Below, piece after piece: positions 11,600-24,859 of a stretch of DNA of 64,000 nucleotides. The DNA is from Acanthosoma haemorrhoidale. Its lineage: Eukaryota > Arthropoda > Insecta > Hemiptera > Acanthosomatidae. The DNA lies in assembly GCA_930367205.1 (NCBI GenBank), contig OV884014.1, positions 75,743,104 through 75,807,103 of the forward strand, read 5' to 3'. A program made the translations under genes and the position numbers. How positions within the stretch are numbered: position 1 is the stretch's first letter; the number at the start of each line of letters is the position of its first letter. The notes under the pieces are model-generated. The model did no database searches, had not been told where the DNA came from, and saw nothing but the letters and a program-made list of their open reading frames with translations.

Positions 11600-14500
11600 A
11601 AAAAAAATTATCCGTCTATTATCTCCTTTAGCAAGATCACATTGAATCGTCGTCCATCCATACAATCATACTCAAATATTAAAGCGGAATATTCTCCATG
11701 ATCTTTTGTAAATATGTATTGATGTACTGGGAGTTCTGGCACTGATCACATTTCTTCCCTCACACCCTGAGCGTGTGCGTCTCTCCGTCAACCTCCACAA
11801 CCCGTACGTAGCAATGTTAAACCATATACCTTGTTAGGGCATATTGTAATTTTTTTAGATAAAATTTCAAAGAATACATTTATACATATCTGTATTCTTA
11901 ATATATTGCCTATTTACGAATTTTGATTCATGGTTGGGCATCTTTAACCATTAAACTGAATAATGAATAGAAGCTAGAAGTATCCATGGTGATTTCCTCA
12001 GTATGAAAATTGAACAACTATTAAAGTGAAACTTGATTTACGAATTTTTCTATATTTGAAATTCCTCAAAATCGTTAGAGAAGAACAACTACAAATCTTC
12101 TGTTACGATTCCAACGTCGATTTAATCCTGAAATATCTGAGTTATTCGCAGTTTGAACTTGACTAATAACCAGGGCCGGAACCCTTGAGCCAACTGTGCT
12201 CCAGAGACGAAATATGATTTCATTTAGAACCCCGGTCCTGCAGGTGGCTATATATAGAGGCCAGAGGTATTGCCAGAGGAGAGCGATCGAGGTGTCGGAC
12301 AGACGTACTCCCCTACCTCCACAAATCTGCACAAACGGCCGGATTGGGGGGGGGAGGCTCAAAACTCTTTGTTTAATATCCTGAGGGAGGGGGTGATGAA
12401 GGAGAGAACCAGGCGTTAGACTAATTGGATTCCTGGTCTTTTTTATCGTCTCGCAAGGAGGACTAATTGATACATTGCGTGATCAGAGGCTTACCACTCT
12501 CGGGTACTGCACCGGTCTGATATCCATCACAGCTCCTCATTTGTCCTTTGGGAGTTGTCTTCTTAGCAAACCGAACCTTATGATTGTTTCACTTCTGGAG
12601 AATCGTTGATCGATTATACGACAAAATCGATTATACTATCGCCTCTGTTGTCATTACCTATCCGGCATATGGAGAATTATGGTTTAACTACACGTTGTGG
12701 GTTTATAGTAGGTGAATAACATCCTATTTTTGTCTCCCCACAAGTACCGCCATTCTCAACTGCTTAGAATGTTGTTGATGTTGACGGTGTCTGGAGACTG
12801 GAGGTGGAGAATTCAACGATGGCTCCTGAAAGCGCTGGTGACCCACAACTGGCCTGGTTTCAGGAATACCATTGATATTATAGATTTAGAGACACATTTT
12901 TACAGAAGTATATTTATGAGCAGGAAGTTATTGTTAAATGACGTATGACGGACATTTCTGATAGCTGAAACAACTTAAAACTAAATACTAACATCTAACT
13001 CGAAACCAACAGATACGATACGTTCCCTGATGGAGGCTTGTTCTGGGCAAAAATGGCCTTCCTCGGATGGAGAAAAAAGCTACTACCCTCAGGTGTCCTA
13101 AAGGTTACATTCTTGAAAGCAATAAATACCATCTGCATCGATTTTCCCAACATATTTCACTCCAAAAACCTAACTTAATTTTAAGTATATAAATTTAGTT
13201 CTATCGATATTTTAAAATTTTATCACAATATACTGTGAGGTGTACAATTCTTCTGGCAGAGTTCTCTAGTATGACGGTTTCCGCCTTGGCCTCACCTCCG
13301 ACTCTCTGACTCAAGGCCTAAGACGTTCCAAATCATGTGGAAAAGGCGCTTGGTTCGAGACCCTCCTCGGATATCCTCCGAGCTGCGCCACGGTGATACT
13401 TCACCGACCCCGGTTTTTCACTCAGCCGGGGAAGCGAAGAGAGCATAAACATAATTTATGGGGTGATTCAGGGGCGGGGCGTTGAAGGTAAGGAGGAGGT
13501 GTGATTGGCTTATCGAGGGCGGGCCTATTTATGGGCCCCATTAGGGGGGGTGCTTAAATCATCGCCGCCCATTATGGTGCCACAGGCCGGATTTATGGTT
13601 GGCTCCTATTAAAGAGCTACCGCGCGTCCTCTTCAGGTCGATAGTCGTCTTGGCGTCTTTGGCCCAGCACCAGAGGGTGATTCTTGAGGTAGGCATCGTC
13701 AGGAAGAGGATATGGCCTGGATTAAGAGAAAGGACCTGCGTGTGTATGTTGTAGCATCGTGCTTGAAGGAAGTATACTTGCACCAGATCAACACTCAACT
13801 CTCCCGACACTAGCGTAATATTGTGAAATGTGTACTCTCAATACAATCAGAATAAATGTTTTTTTTATAAGCAAAATATTTGTTAATGTAAAATTAAGAT
13901 AATTTTATTTTAGACATTTTTTGAGTTTTTACTAAAATTACAAAATTACATATCCGGTTACACATTTTATTGGGAGTTATAAATAGTTTTTTTTTTAATT
14001 AAAAATAAAAGGATCTGCAATTGGATTCTTGGAACAGGTGGTCTTAATTGGAGAATTACACTGATAATTTTCGTTGATCTGCCTCTTCAATTCAAGCTGT
14101 GATTTTGCACAACAAACTTGAAAAAGGGATTAGTGAACACTGCCAAAACCGGCGAAAACAAGAGCCCTTTTTTGCCAATTACACCCGTGCATTTCCTGAT
14201 GAAATAATTAATAGTGATGTGGGGATGTTATATTGTACGTATTGTTTGTTATAAGCTAGTTCCTATTGTCTTTAAAATATAATTTAAAATTAATATCTAT
14301 CAATTGTTGGTACCTGCAGTCCTACTGTTTATTAAAATGTAAAATATTTTGCAAATTACGTTTGGTTAATGCATTTTCACGATAGAATTATTAGACGATG
14401 TCGATATTTAAGTGTACACAAATAAATGTTACGTGAAAAATAAGCAGAATAGTTTTAAAAACAGTTCTCACTCGATAGCATGATAATTAAAAACAGATTA

Positions 14501-16536
14501 GCATCTCAATAATCCGAATTCACTAACCTTTCGCTGCTTTTTGTGAGCACTTCTCTAAATTCTGAAGTGACGATTTCGATGTAGATTCCAAGTTAATTGT
14601 TCACAGATGTAAAACGCGTTGCTGTAACTGATTTAATAACAAGTTTTAAGATATCGGCACGAAATTAAACTTATTTCACTAATGAACTAAAACGAAAGGC
14701 GTCCGTCACATACGATGTTGAATTTGGTATTAGTGAGCACCTTGGCCGGGGGTTCAATAGTCAAATCCACAAACCTGTCTGCACCTGCAATACAGCTGTT
14801 TTCAATACTACGCAATAGTTCAGATATTGTTTAAAATTTCCTAGTTATATCATTATTAGTTGACCTTAATGCAATAATTAGTTTCATAAACCACACTTTT
14901 ATACAGGGGGATATTTTGATTGAAATCTTACTGGATGCAATGAAATCAGGCAAACGAAAAGTAATGAAGAGCCAATTATTAAGCAATACCATTAGATGAA
15001 AATATTTTTTTTCCTAACGTATTAAGTAAGTTGTCAAAGTTAAGATCTTGATGTCAAAATTAGTATTACGTAGTTGGGCATTATTCTGCTATGATAAAAA
15101 ATGCCAACTAATTTGTTTTCGCAACCGTAAAAGTGAAAAGAATTTTTTTCTGTCCTGTGTAGTATTTATAAGGCACTGAGAAATCCAATAATATATTTAT
15201 TATTAGTCCTCTGAGTGGAGAATGGCAGAACACTTGAAATTCTAACATGATTTTCACCAATAATTTTTCTTATGCAATGGAAAAACAACCTCAAAGACAA
15301 TCCGTCCGTTGTTGTTTCATAAAGTTACACGCAACAAATATCAAACGCATTACAAAAAAAAAAACCAGACACAAATCTGAACGTTCACAAATGGATAATT
15401 CGACAAAAAAAAATTTAAAATCATAGAAATTCATTACTTAATATTGTATTAAAAATACGTAGTTAGAGCTTCATCGAACGCTCATCTGTGATTATCAAAA
15501 GAACAAATCGTCAGGATATATCAATCGGTTCGTCACCATAGAAACTTACTCATATAAAATTAAACGATTAGGCTGATTGTGAAATTCTACTTTATTTGGT
15601 TTAATTAGACCAGAACCGGTACAGATAAAAAGTCATCTCAAGAATGTTTACGTCAACGTTTTGAGTTTGACCAATGCGTCGGCAGGACACACGCTCTTTT
15701 TTCGGTACTTGGAGGGAACTCACAGCTAAAGAAAATTTTTATTCAAAACAAGACCACTACATAACATTTTACCAAATAAAATTAAATTACGTCAGTTTGG
15801 GGAAAGTTTTTATAGAAAACCATTGTATTCTTCTACCACCTTTTTTTTTTTAGACTAAGGTCATCAATTATAAGAAATATATAGTTGTTTAAAAGAGCTT
15901 CGTCAACATCCAAGAACTAAATTGCTGCCAAATAATCATCCTTTTCCATCTATAGACAATAGTTGCCTCTGGATTTTGACCTTCTGCGTGCATTAACACA
16001 ACGGGTAGTTCACAAAGGGTAATCTCGCCTCTCGCAATCTAGCCCCAAGTCCTAACTCTTACGTTTAATGTAAATTTATCTGAAGGGGGATGCGGATAGG
16101 GCGGGAGGAGGGTTGCTGGCGGGATGACCGGAAGGAGGAGCATCCTAGATTATGATTAATACGGAAGCTGCACGGACCAGCTCTTGGTAATTATTTACCA
16201 TGAAATACAGTGGTCTGTTGATAATCAGCATAAATTGTGTGTGTGATAAGGGCCTAGGGCCCAGGCTGCCGCTGGTAAATCACGAAGCCCTAAGATAAGT
16301 GAATAAGCCCGCTGTCTCCTGGGTTGCTATCTTGGCCGGGTAGAGGTGCCTCTTCGTCTTCGAGGGTGCTCTGCAGGTATGAAAGCTACTGGTGGGGGAA
16401 GGTCCTAGTAGTACGCCATCCTAGTAGTACACCGTCCCTCAGACCTTCAAGAGATTTTAATCAAGACAGTACTCAACATTCGTCAAAAACCTAGGCCTCA
16501 TACCAGATCGATCTTTATTCTTCCCCATTTTGGATA
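11600..16536. other. Intergenic, no gene recognised
   Basis: No supported exon. A GC-richer stretch at about 13260-13820 contains a tRNA-like B-box word (GGTTCGAGACC at about 13351) but no foldable tRNA. A G-rich part lies at 16080-16400. The remainder is AT-rich. Confidence 0.4.
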
Positions 16537-16771
16537 CGTGAGGGGGTTGAAGTCAGAGTGGTAAGTCACATTTTCTTCATTTTGTCAAACTGAAAATGAC
16601 CTACGCCATTTCGCTAGTAAATAAATACTGGCTTGATAAAAAATTTAAAAAGATCCAAAAAAACAGCGAACTATTGAGGCTGTGACTGGACAGTATTAGA
16701 TTGTATTTCTCGACTTAAGTCAAAATTGTTGAAAATGTGACTCTGACCACTCTGACTTTAACCCCATCACT
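16537..16771. mobile_element. MITE with ~38-bp terminal inverted repeats
   Basis: The left end GTGAGGGGGTTGAAGTCAGA...ACATTTTC (from 16538) is matched in reverse by GAAAATGTGACTCTGACC...CCCCATCAC (to 16770), with only a few differences. TA dinucleotides flank both ends (16535-16536 and 16772-16773), the target preference of Tc1/mariner elements. The 235-bp body has no coding capacity. It is probably a non-autonomous element mobilised by a Tc1/mariner-type transposase. Confidence 0.8.
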
Positions 16772-17344
16772 TAGCCTTTCACAGTACCAAAGAAAAACGA
16801 TAACGTATCCGGAGAGGATCAGGCATTCCACGTCACTATAATGATTTCGATTTAGAACAGTAATTATCCTTTAGTTCCTCGGGACCTTCCTCTGCCAAAC
16901 CTTATCCAGTTAGACGTCATCCTACATACAGGTTTCGTTTCATTTACTATTGTATATTGTAATGTGGATGTTCAAAGAGAACATTGAGAGATACTAATGG
17001 AAAACGGATTAAGTGCGAAGGCACCGGCCGATGATGTTTGCTCGTCGGAAGGGGAAGGGAAACATTGTAATTCGGCAGAGTTTTGGTTCAAGCCCGTCAA
17101 TGGGATAACCATTTTGAAAGACGCGTGTTGATCTCTCCCATTTGTTATCAGTGATGATGAATTACTTGAGATTGCAAGTCAGGATTCTCATCTCACCACA
17201 CCAGGATTACCGTGTACAACATGGCTCACTTCAGTTGCCAGTGTAGTCATATTAGTTTTTAAATGAACTTGATAAGACTTCAAATTAACTTGTATTATAG
17301 ACAAGAATTTTCGTAAAAACCTAGCTATATATCATATTAGCAAA

Positions 17345-17900
17345 TACGTATAGCATGCACTGGTGCTTTTCTGGACATAGCTCATGTTTTTGACAGGGTT
17401 TGGCACGCAGGTTTGCTTTACAAGCTCAAAAGATATTTACCACAGACCCTTATCCTAATCCTACAGTCCTACCTTTCAAACCGCTTCTTCCAAGTCCGCT
17501 GTGGTTTAGAATATTCAAACTACTATCCCATAAAGCAGGAGGTCCTATCCTCTATAACCTATATAGCATATAACCTCCTCATACTAAATCCTTCATGCAT
17601 TCCCAGACCATAAGATCTCGGATATTTCACCTATAAGCTCCAATCACATAACAACTTTCTTCGAAAGCCCTTTTTTGGGGGGGGGGACGTTCTTTCATGC
17701 CAGTTTTCATTTTGGGGTCTAGAAGGCCTTTACCACCTTTGCCTAGGTATCAGACTATGCAGCCTCAGTTAAACACTTGTACCAACTAAGGAACAAACAA
17801 GCAGCTTTGATACTTCTCCCTGTACTTCAGGAAGAACAAAGAGACCCTGTATAAAACTCGACAACCAGTCATTTGGGAAGCATTTTTTCCTCACCTTACC
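17345..17900 (+). pseudogene. Jockey-like reverse transcriptase fragment
   Basis: Plus-strand frame from 17353 reads FLDIAHVFDRVWHAGLLYKL, the classical reverse transcriptase motif A region (the D in FLD is a catalytic aspartate). It continues with KRYLPQTLILILQSYLSNRF, the next conserved block of Jockey-clade LINEs. The GVPQGS block expected next is degraded (PIKQEVLSSITY), and later sequence has stops. It is an internal fragment of ORF2 with no 5' or 3' end nearby. Confidence 0.75.
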
Positions 17901-18550
17901 TGTTCCTGTTCATTTTACCCGGCCCCACTCTCCTAAATTAATAACCTTTACTATAAATCATGCTATTATTGCGAGCTGTTTTTATTGATAGAGGTTTTTA
18001 TGTCTTTATTATTATGAGTTCGTTAATTGTAACGGTAAAACGTAAGCAATGGTTATCTAGAAAATTTTTGATTTTAGTTTTCCTCTGGAATGGCAGGGAG
18101 CCACCCACTTGTATTTGCATAAGCGAAATAAAAATTTACTGCGCTCGTAGGGATTCGGGGCCAGAACTTCTCGATTCATTAAATCTTACCTTATCTAATT
18201 AATGCAAAATAATGCAAGGAGTCCTGACGCCTCCAGACACATACTGCGTTATGCCCTATAACGCCTGTCCGCATCACACCGATGAAGCACGCCCAAAGGG
18301 CGAAAGGTTCTGCTGTGTGTGCCCTATTCCCTGGCCTAGTGTTTTTTCGCCATCCCCACACCTAGGAGAAAGAGGTGACATACAGAGCCTGAATGCACCG
18401 CTCACATACGGAAAACACCGATAGAAGCTATCTTGACAGCCGCTGACACGGGCCTGTCACAGGGAGGCTTAGATAGTCACCGCTTTATCTGTCTCCTCTC
18501 CTCGCGTTCATGTGTGCACTTCTCACATGTGAGCTCTTCCCCAACTCCAT
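17900..18550. other. Intergenic, partly GC-rich, no gene recognised
   Basis: AT-rich up to about 18200, then a GC-richer island (about 18215-18780) with no recognisable protein motif or splice structure. The 70-codon frame at 18212-18424 is not conserved with anything known to me. Confidence 0.35.
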
Positions 18551-18553
18551 CAG

Positions 18554-18600
18554 TCATGTGTGATCCTAGAACATTTCATAGGGTCTAGGATCACACATGA
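18554..18600. repeat. Perfect 17-bp inverted repeat with 13-nt loop
   Basis: TCATGTGTGATCCTAGA (18554-18570), loop of 13 bases, then its exact reverse complement TCTAGGATCACACATGA (18584-18600). The hairpin is perfect and lies inside a GC-richer island. Confidence 0.95.
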
Positions 18601-18959
18601 CACATTTCCTCGTATCAGCATTATCCTCTTAGTTTCATTGCCGAACCCTTAGGAAGAGGCTTTACTTTCGCCTCACGGACTCGCAGTTGTATGTTTTATC
18701 TACATCATTCGCTATGACGTCGTAACTATATCCCTTAGTCTCCCCCGTCTCCGGATGAAGACATCAACTTGTACTATGGCATCGATAAGACAAGTGAGTT
18801 GCGCACATTGGTTCTTTGATGTTATACCGAAAGCAATGTCATATCAAGCTAAGTAAAACGTAAAGTACATTTATATACAACTAGATTATTTAGCTGTATG
18901 AAAATAAGTTCAAAAAATAAAACTTTGTCTCCCAAAACATCTTTTATTATTATTAATTC

Positions 18960-19010
18960 ATCTGCACTCAACGTTTCGCCTGTTCAGGCATCCTTAAGAC
19001 TAAAATTCAA
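18960..19010 (-). repeat. Copy of CGAAACGTT-type small repeat
   Basis: On the minus strand: AAGGATGCCTGAACAGGCG followed by AAACGTTGAG. A short stem GCCTG/CAGGC lies directly before GAAACGTT. Similar sequence recurs at 36745-36800 and, more degraded, at 44055-44095. It resembles the conserved end of several arthropod retroelements; the family is not determined. Confidence 0.45.
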
Positions 19011-19120
19011 ACAAGATACACACAAACAAAACAAACGTCGATTGTTGGTGTAATAGAAATAACAAAAGATATTTACATATTTTAAAGACAAACCTATTTC
19101 CACACAGTATAAATAATAAT

Positions 19121-19121
<1 letters not shown>

Positions 19122-19154
<33 letters not shown>
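19122..19154. repeat. (TA)n microsatellite
   Basis: About 16 TA units following an (AAT)n stretch. Confidence 0.9.
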
Positions 19155-19156
<2 letters not shown>

Positions 19157-21843
19157 GACAGATATTAAGGCTCGTACGTGCATTAGTTTTTAAGTTTTCT
19201 TTTGTTGTGATCAAAAAGGTGAGCCCCATCACCTTGTAGAGTCTTGTCAATGAAGCCAAGTACATTGTGTATCATTGTACTTGTATTGAAGGTATAACTT
19301 CTATACCGATTCAGACCTTGTATAGAGTGTGCCGATGGTACAGGATATATAAAATGTAGTATGTAATAGATTCACCTAAGAACCTATAGTCAATAAAAGT
19401 TTTTTCTTTTTTTAAGGGGATTGGGGAAAAAAAAAAAAAAAGTTCCAGCTCAGACTTTTAAATACTCAATAAAAAGTATCGCTAAAGTCACAAAAAAATT
19501 ATACTCAACTTAAACACTATTATTGCTGATTAATTTTAGAAGCCATTGATGAAAATTGATGATTTTTCATTTTCTGGGCCGATTGGATTAGGTTATTACT
19601 GTTAATACTGTTCTCTGTTTTGTTTTGTTTTTCTGAAAACGGGAGCTTGAATGGTCAAAACGGTGGATAATATGAAGTATTTTTGATCATTTTTTTAAAT
19701 AAATATTTAAGAATCATTTGCTGTTATTCAAAATTTTAAATGAGCAGTAAAAAATTACACACAGAGAAATAAATCCAAGGACACTAATCATTGAATCAAT
19801 TATTATCTTGCACTATTTTGTGTGTGGATCCTCATAGGAAGAAAAACGTGTCTGTATGTTTGAATTAACATGGAACATTACGCCCTACTAAAGTCTTCCT
19901 CAGAAGTCCTGGCTTTTCTCCCGACCCTGAAGAAGAATGAACGAATTGACCGAAAGGTCCTCCAGTGGCCACTGTCCAGTTCTGCTGACAAATTAAGGGG
20001 TGGCTACTATTAATCCAATAGCTGGGCCATCAATCCAACACGAGTCCATAAATTAGTTGCCTAATTCGAAAATTAATTGATGAGGGTTATGTCAGTCTGG
20101 AGAGACGTTTAATTTTCGTCAACTGATGACGGTGATGGCCTTAGGTAATGTCTAATGGTATCGCCACCTTTCGCCCGAGTTGAATCAGAAGTATAGACAA
20201 ATGGTTATATGCTATGCTATTTTTATGTCAACCAAAAGAGTCATTGATGCCCTCATACACAGCCCAGAAGAGTTTTGTATGCCCACAAATTTCAATTTCA
20301 CACCAAATCACTTGTCATTAATGGACTTGCCATTCTGAGTTGCTCCAAAACACGTGACAGTAAGTAATAATTAATTATTTAATATTAATTACGTGTTAGG
20401 CTCCTTTTACACTATACGGTTTTGACTGCACGTCTAGGGGCACATTTATGCCAGATTGGTAGTGGGCGCATTCCTCCGGAGACGTTACGTTGCAGGGACA
20501 TACACAATGATACATAAAACACGATTATATGACAGTTTTGATGCCTTATAGGTTTTTGATGACTGAAAAAACAGGTCAAAACCATAAATTATTTAAAACT
20601 TCATGTGAGGCCTCAATTCAATAAGTATGTATATATAAATCCATATCCTTGGCAAGGTGACCTGGAAGGAAAGACAGGCACAGGAGTGAAAACACAAAGA
20701 TTTCTGATTTTGAAAAAAAATCAACAAAACTTTGTATTCACGTCTACATTACAAACTCATCCCTTCATAGTGATATCTATCCAGTGACACACATCCTTAC
20801 ATAGCATCGCGATCTAATGTAAATAGAAATGTGGTTCTGGCAATGTCCTGATCGTCTGTGGCTCTCTTGCTTCATCTCTGGTTTTCGTCACCTGGCGAAA
20901 CGGTGGGGAGAAGAGGGAAACGCCACTCCTTCCGGCTATTTCACCATCTTGCTGAGTGAGTTGATTTGGAGGAGTGAGGAGACGAAATTCCCTGACATAT
21001 TGTGTCAAGATTGGTATTTATGTGAATTGTGCATAATTATGAATCTCAATTAATAATGGCTTACAAGAAAATTATAATTTTTTATAAAATAAAGGCCTCT
21101 TCAAAAAATGTTAAAATTATATAAAGGTATACATGAATTTGGTGAATTTGAAGTTAACTCTAGAGGAAGAAGCGGCTACGGATGAGGGTTGAGAACACTG
21201 AGGAGGGAGAGAGCGGGAATAAGACGGACGTGTGTCCCCCCGCCATTTTCATAATTTCCTCGTCTCTATGCTAGAAAATGCCCGCCCCCCCCATGATTTA
21301 TACCCCCCACACTTAATGCGCAGCGCCAGGACCCCCACTAATTACAAAACCATTATAAATCTCCGATGAGCTCGGCAATAAAATGCATCAAGATTACCCC
21401 TCTTCTCTCTCTTCCCCTGACGGAGGGACGGGCTAATGCGAAACTCCTACTCGGATCTCTTATCTCACATTCACTCACTAATGTGCCAAGTGCGCTTGCG
21501 TTTTTTTATGTTTTTGTGTTTTACATTTTTTTTTTTTGTTTAAGGACATTATTTAGTTAAACTTCGTGCAAGGAGAGCATCAACTTTTCCGTTATTGTTA
21601 CCAGGCAGTCCAGCAATGTGACCGTTGGTTGCAGAATATATAGCCCACTCTCCTAAGGAAAATTCATTAGCTTAAAAGCAGTAAATCCTGTTAAGAAGAT
21701 GTGAATTAAAATTGAGAGGCAACTGATTAGAACCATCCACCAACATCCGTGGCAGGTATCACTACTTACTTATTAATTTTAATTTAATATCAAATCTTCA
21801 TTATGATAAAATTACAGTCTACCTTATTTGACTTATTTGACAG
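19155..21843. other. Intergenic, no gene recognised
   Basis: Mostly AT-rich with poly(A) and poly(T) runs. A GC-richer patch at about 20840-20930 shares the words CTGATCGTCTGTGGCTCTC with the Jockey 3'UTR (TGAGCGTCTGTGGCTCTCGC), so it may be a short fragment of that element. Another GC-richer patch lies at 21150-21440. Confidence 0.35.
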
Positions 21844-22437
21844 TTCCTTATTATTACAATGAATTTATTTTGTTTAGCTACGTCCTGATTGACAATGTGT
21901 AATTTGTGTTTTGTGGTCTTAGTTAGCGTAACCCTTAATTATATGATAACCCACAAGACTTCAAGTCAGCCGTGGATCATAGATATTGTGAAGCCATTTG
22001 TTGGGATCTCAGCTTAAAGTGATTTGATTTTCATTCACTTTATTGTTTGTTTTAATACGCCCGGAAAAAAATGTCAAGAAACCTATCTTTATTTTTATTT
22101 TGACCTACTGCTTACTGAAGAAACAGTCAACCTATCCTTTTGTGGAGTGGAAAAAAATTCACTGCCCACCTGAGAATTTGAAACCTGAATCGTTATCTAC
22201 CTTATGAGTTCCCTAAATACGTTACATACATCACAATATTGATGTAATTTAGTTCGATAAAAAATAGAACGATTATATATTAGATAGAAACTTCTTTATT
22301 GTGTTAAAATTACAATCTGCCTTATTAGGCAATAAGTAGTTATGATTAATGTTCTCATTCATACCATATCTACAATTTTCATTCACTCGCTCATTCATAC
22401 AGTATTAACAAACAACCCATAGACCTCCCAAATCCGT
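21844..22437 (-). repeat. Inverted duplicate 1: Jockey 3' end plus downstream flank
   Basis: The part 22286-22437 is a minus-strand Jockey 3' tail (CACAATAAAG read in reverse, GAATGAGCGAGTGAATG block). The adjoining 21844-22285 is not part of the other Jockey copies. It is repeated with about 95% identity by eye, in inverted orientation, right after the tail at 39706-40297. The two copies thus share LINE tail plus about 440 bp of 3' flank. The right edge (about 22437) is close to the start of the pogo element. Confidence 0.8.
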
Positions 22438-22496
22438 ATGATTGATGACGAAGAATGAAATATATATTCGTATGATATACATAACACATACATATA

Positions 22497-24213
22497 CAGT
22501 GGAATCCCGATATTTCGTATCCCGTTTATCCATATTTCCGGCTGATTCATACAAATTTGCCGGTCCCCTGAGAAATTCCCGGTAAGTGGTATAAAAACAA
22601 TGCATTTCAGTCGCCTCGGTAATTCGTATTATTTTTATGCTCGAGGTCAATTAAAACGTCTTATAATACGTATTTCCAGCTTAAAAACTTCGTTAATTCG
22701 TACTGTTTCAAAAAGGGAAAGAGGACAGTGAGAGAACAGAGAGCAGAATGAGTGCGAGATAAATGTTTTCTAGGAATTCAAGTAATCCCTTCTTCAGAAG
22801 CAAAAGAGAGAGACAAGTTTTCTATGAAATCTTGTATGTAATTCGTACTCTTTTTACTGAAAGGAAATAAAGAAAAGAGAAAGGGAAAGTTTAGGAATTG
22901 TACTAAGCTTTTCTTTCGTTTCTACAGTTCAGTCCCGTTTTCGTTATCGTTGTGACACGTAACCATGCCTCCGAAAAAAATTGAGCCTCTCTATTAAAGA
23001 GAAACAACGAATCATAAACGCCGTGGCCAGTGGCTTTAAGCAAATTGACGTATCCAAGCGTTTTTACGTCCCTCGTTCCACGATCACATCAATCCTGAAG
23101 AATAAGGACAAAATCACTTCCCAGAATTCAAGCAGCAAAGTAGAACGTTTCAAGACTGGTGATTAATCAAAACTTAAAGAGAACTTAAAAAAGTGGATCG
23201 CCCAAAGAATTCAAACGTACCAGCTGGAGGAAATATTTTAAGAGAAAAAGCGCAAGTTTTTGCAAAACAAATGGGAATTGAAGACTTTCGTGCATGTGAT
23301 GGATGGTTCGATAGATTCAAAAAAGACGTTAAATTTAAGAAGCATAACGTTTGTTCTGAGTGGAAAGATCAAGTAAGAAAAATAATTGAACCTCCTGAGG
23401 CTAAAAACATATTCAATGCCGACGAAACGGCCTGTTCTATAAATGTCTCCGATCGTTCCATGTGTTTCAAGGAAGAAAAGTGCCATGGCGGAAAAAGCAG
23501 TAAAGAACTCGTAACCATACTGTTGGCAGCCAACATGGATGGTTCGGAAAAATAAAAACCGCTATGATAGGTAAGTCAGCAAAACCAAGGTGTTTTAAAA
23601 ATATAAAATCATTTCCAATGGCCTATCGTGCAAACAAAAAACCATAGATGGCGGGCGAATTGTTTAACGAACGGATACAATTAGTCAATGCAGATATGGA
23701 AAAAAGGCAGCGAAAAATGTTACTTTTCATTGATATTTGTTCGGCCCACAATTCTATCCCATCTCTCAGCAATGTTAATGTTGTGTTTTTGCTCGCCAAC
23801 ACAACTTCTAAGTTGCACCCTCTGGACCAGGGCATAATTAAAGAATTCAAAATTTGTTTTACCGCAAGGAAGTAGTGTTGCAACTTCTTGACAGAATTGA
23901 GGACGGACTAGATCATAAAATCACTTTATTTTCAGCTATGAACATAGCTGACAAGGCATGGCAAAACGTTAGCGAGAGCACAATAAGAAACTGTATTCGT
24001 GCCTGTGGGTTTACCGAAGCGGAACCTCCGTTTACAGAAGTTGCAGAACAAGATGTTGAATTTCTTTTGGAATGGGATCGCCTTTCACAGAATATTGAAA
24101 ATCCCATAACATTCGAAGATTTCATCCATTTTTACGACGGCCTAGCAGTAGTGGGGATGTTAACTGACGAAGAAATTTTAGATACATCTAATGTTCGGGC
24201 CCTTAGGCAGTAA
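22497..24213 (+). pseudogene. pogo/Tigger-like transposase, broken
   Basis: This is a DNA transposon of the pogo/Tigger (CENP-B-related) group. CAGTGGAATCCCGATATTTC at 22497 fits a Tigger-type terminal repeat. ATG at 22965 begins MPPKK, then one extra A in a run of seven shifts the frame to SLSIKEKQRIINAVASGFKQ (CENP-B-type helix-turn-helix). The next frame holds ILREKAQVFAKQMGIEDFRA, the second DNA-binding helix region. The DDE domain follows: IFNADETA (first Asp), LLFIDICSAH (second Asp) and NTTSKLHPLDQGII (third Asp). A last frame, 23854-24213, covers the region after DDE. At least four frame breaks or stops show it is inactive. All three catalytic aspartates are still legible. Confidence 0.85.
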
Positions 24214-24859
24214 ATAAGTTTTTATTAAACTTAATTTTTTTTATGATCGTAATTATTTTTAAATTATAAATTTATTTTCTTTCCTTATTTGATTGTTTCG
24301 GCTGGAGACAATTAGTATGTAAATATTGTATACATCAACAGACAGAGGAAATAGTTCGAAGGATTATACAGCTCGAGGAAGTAAATAAACACGTCTTTGC
24401 GTATTAGAGGACAAGGCTTTAGGAGGCCTGAGCCTGTTTTTTAGTCAGTGATGAAGATAACTCCATACCGGACTGTTCCCCTGCGAACAGGAAGTCGCTG
24501 TTTCTACAACTGAACTTTTCGGCCTTTCTGCCTGTTTATCTCTCCATGCACATCGCCGCCCTGCGGTTGACTATCCGAAGATCACCGTCCTGCGGCTGCT
24601 ATCCGAACATCCAGCGTATCGTGACTATAAACTTTTTCGTAATTTTTATACGTTAATTATACTAACATTTATTTATACTAATATTCAGGCCTGATTAAGT
24701 TGCTGATCAGTAATTTTTTTTTGTTTTGTTTTTTAATAAAATGAATTGTTATTTCTTTAATATTTTTGACTTTGTTTATTGTATATGCCTTATTGTTGGC
24801 AAGTTTGTGAACTAGCCGACACAATCAAACCTCTAGCTTCTCAAGACGTAACCGGCGCA

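Noticed and set aside
13265..13365. tRNA-like words (TCTAGTATGACGG and B-box GGTTCGAGACC)
   Set aside because: The A- and B-box-like words are more than 80 bp apart and no cloverleaf with a 7-bp acceptor stem could be drawn. At most a decayed tRNA-derived SINE.
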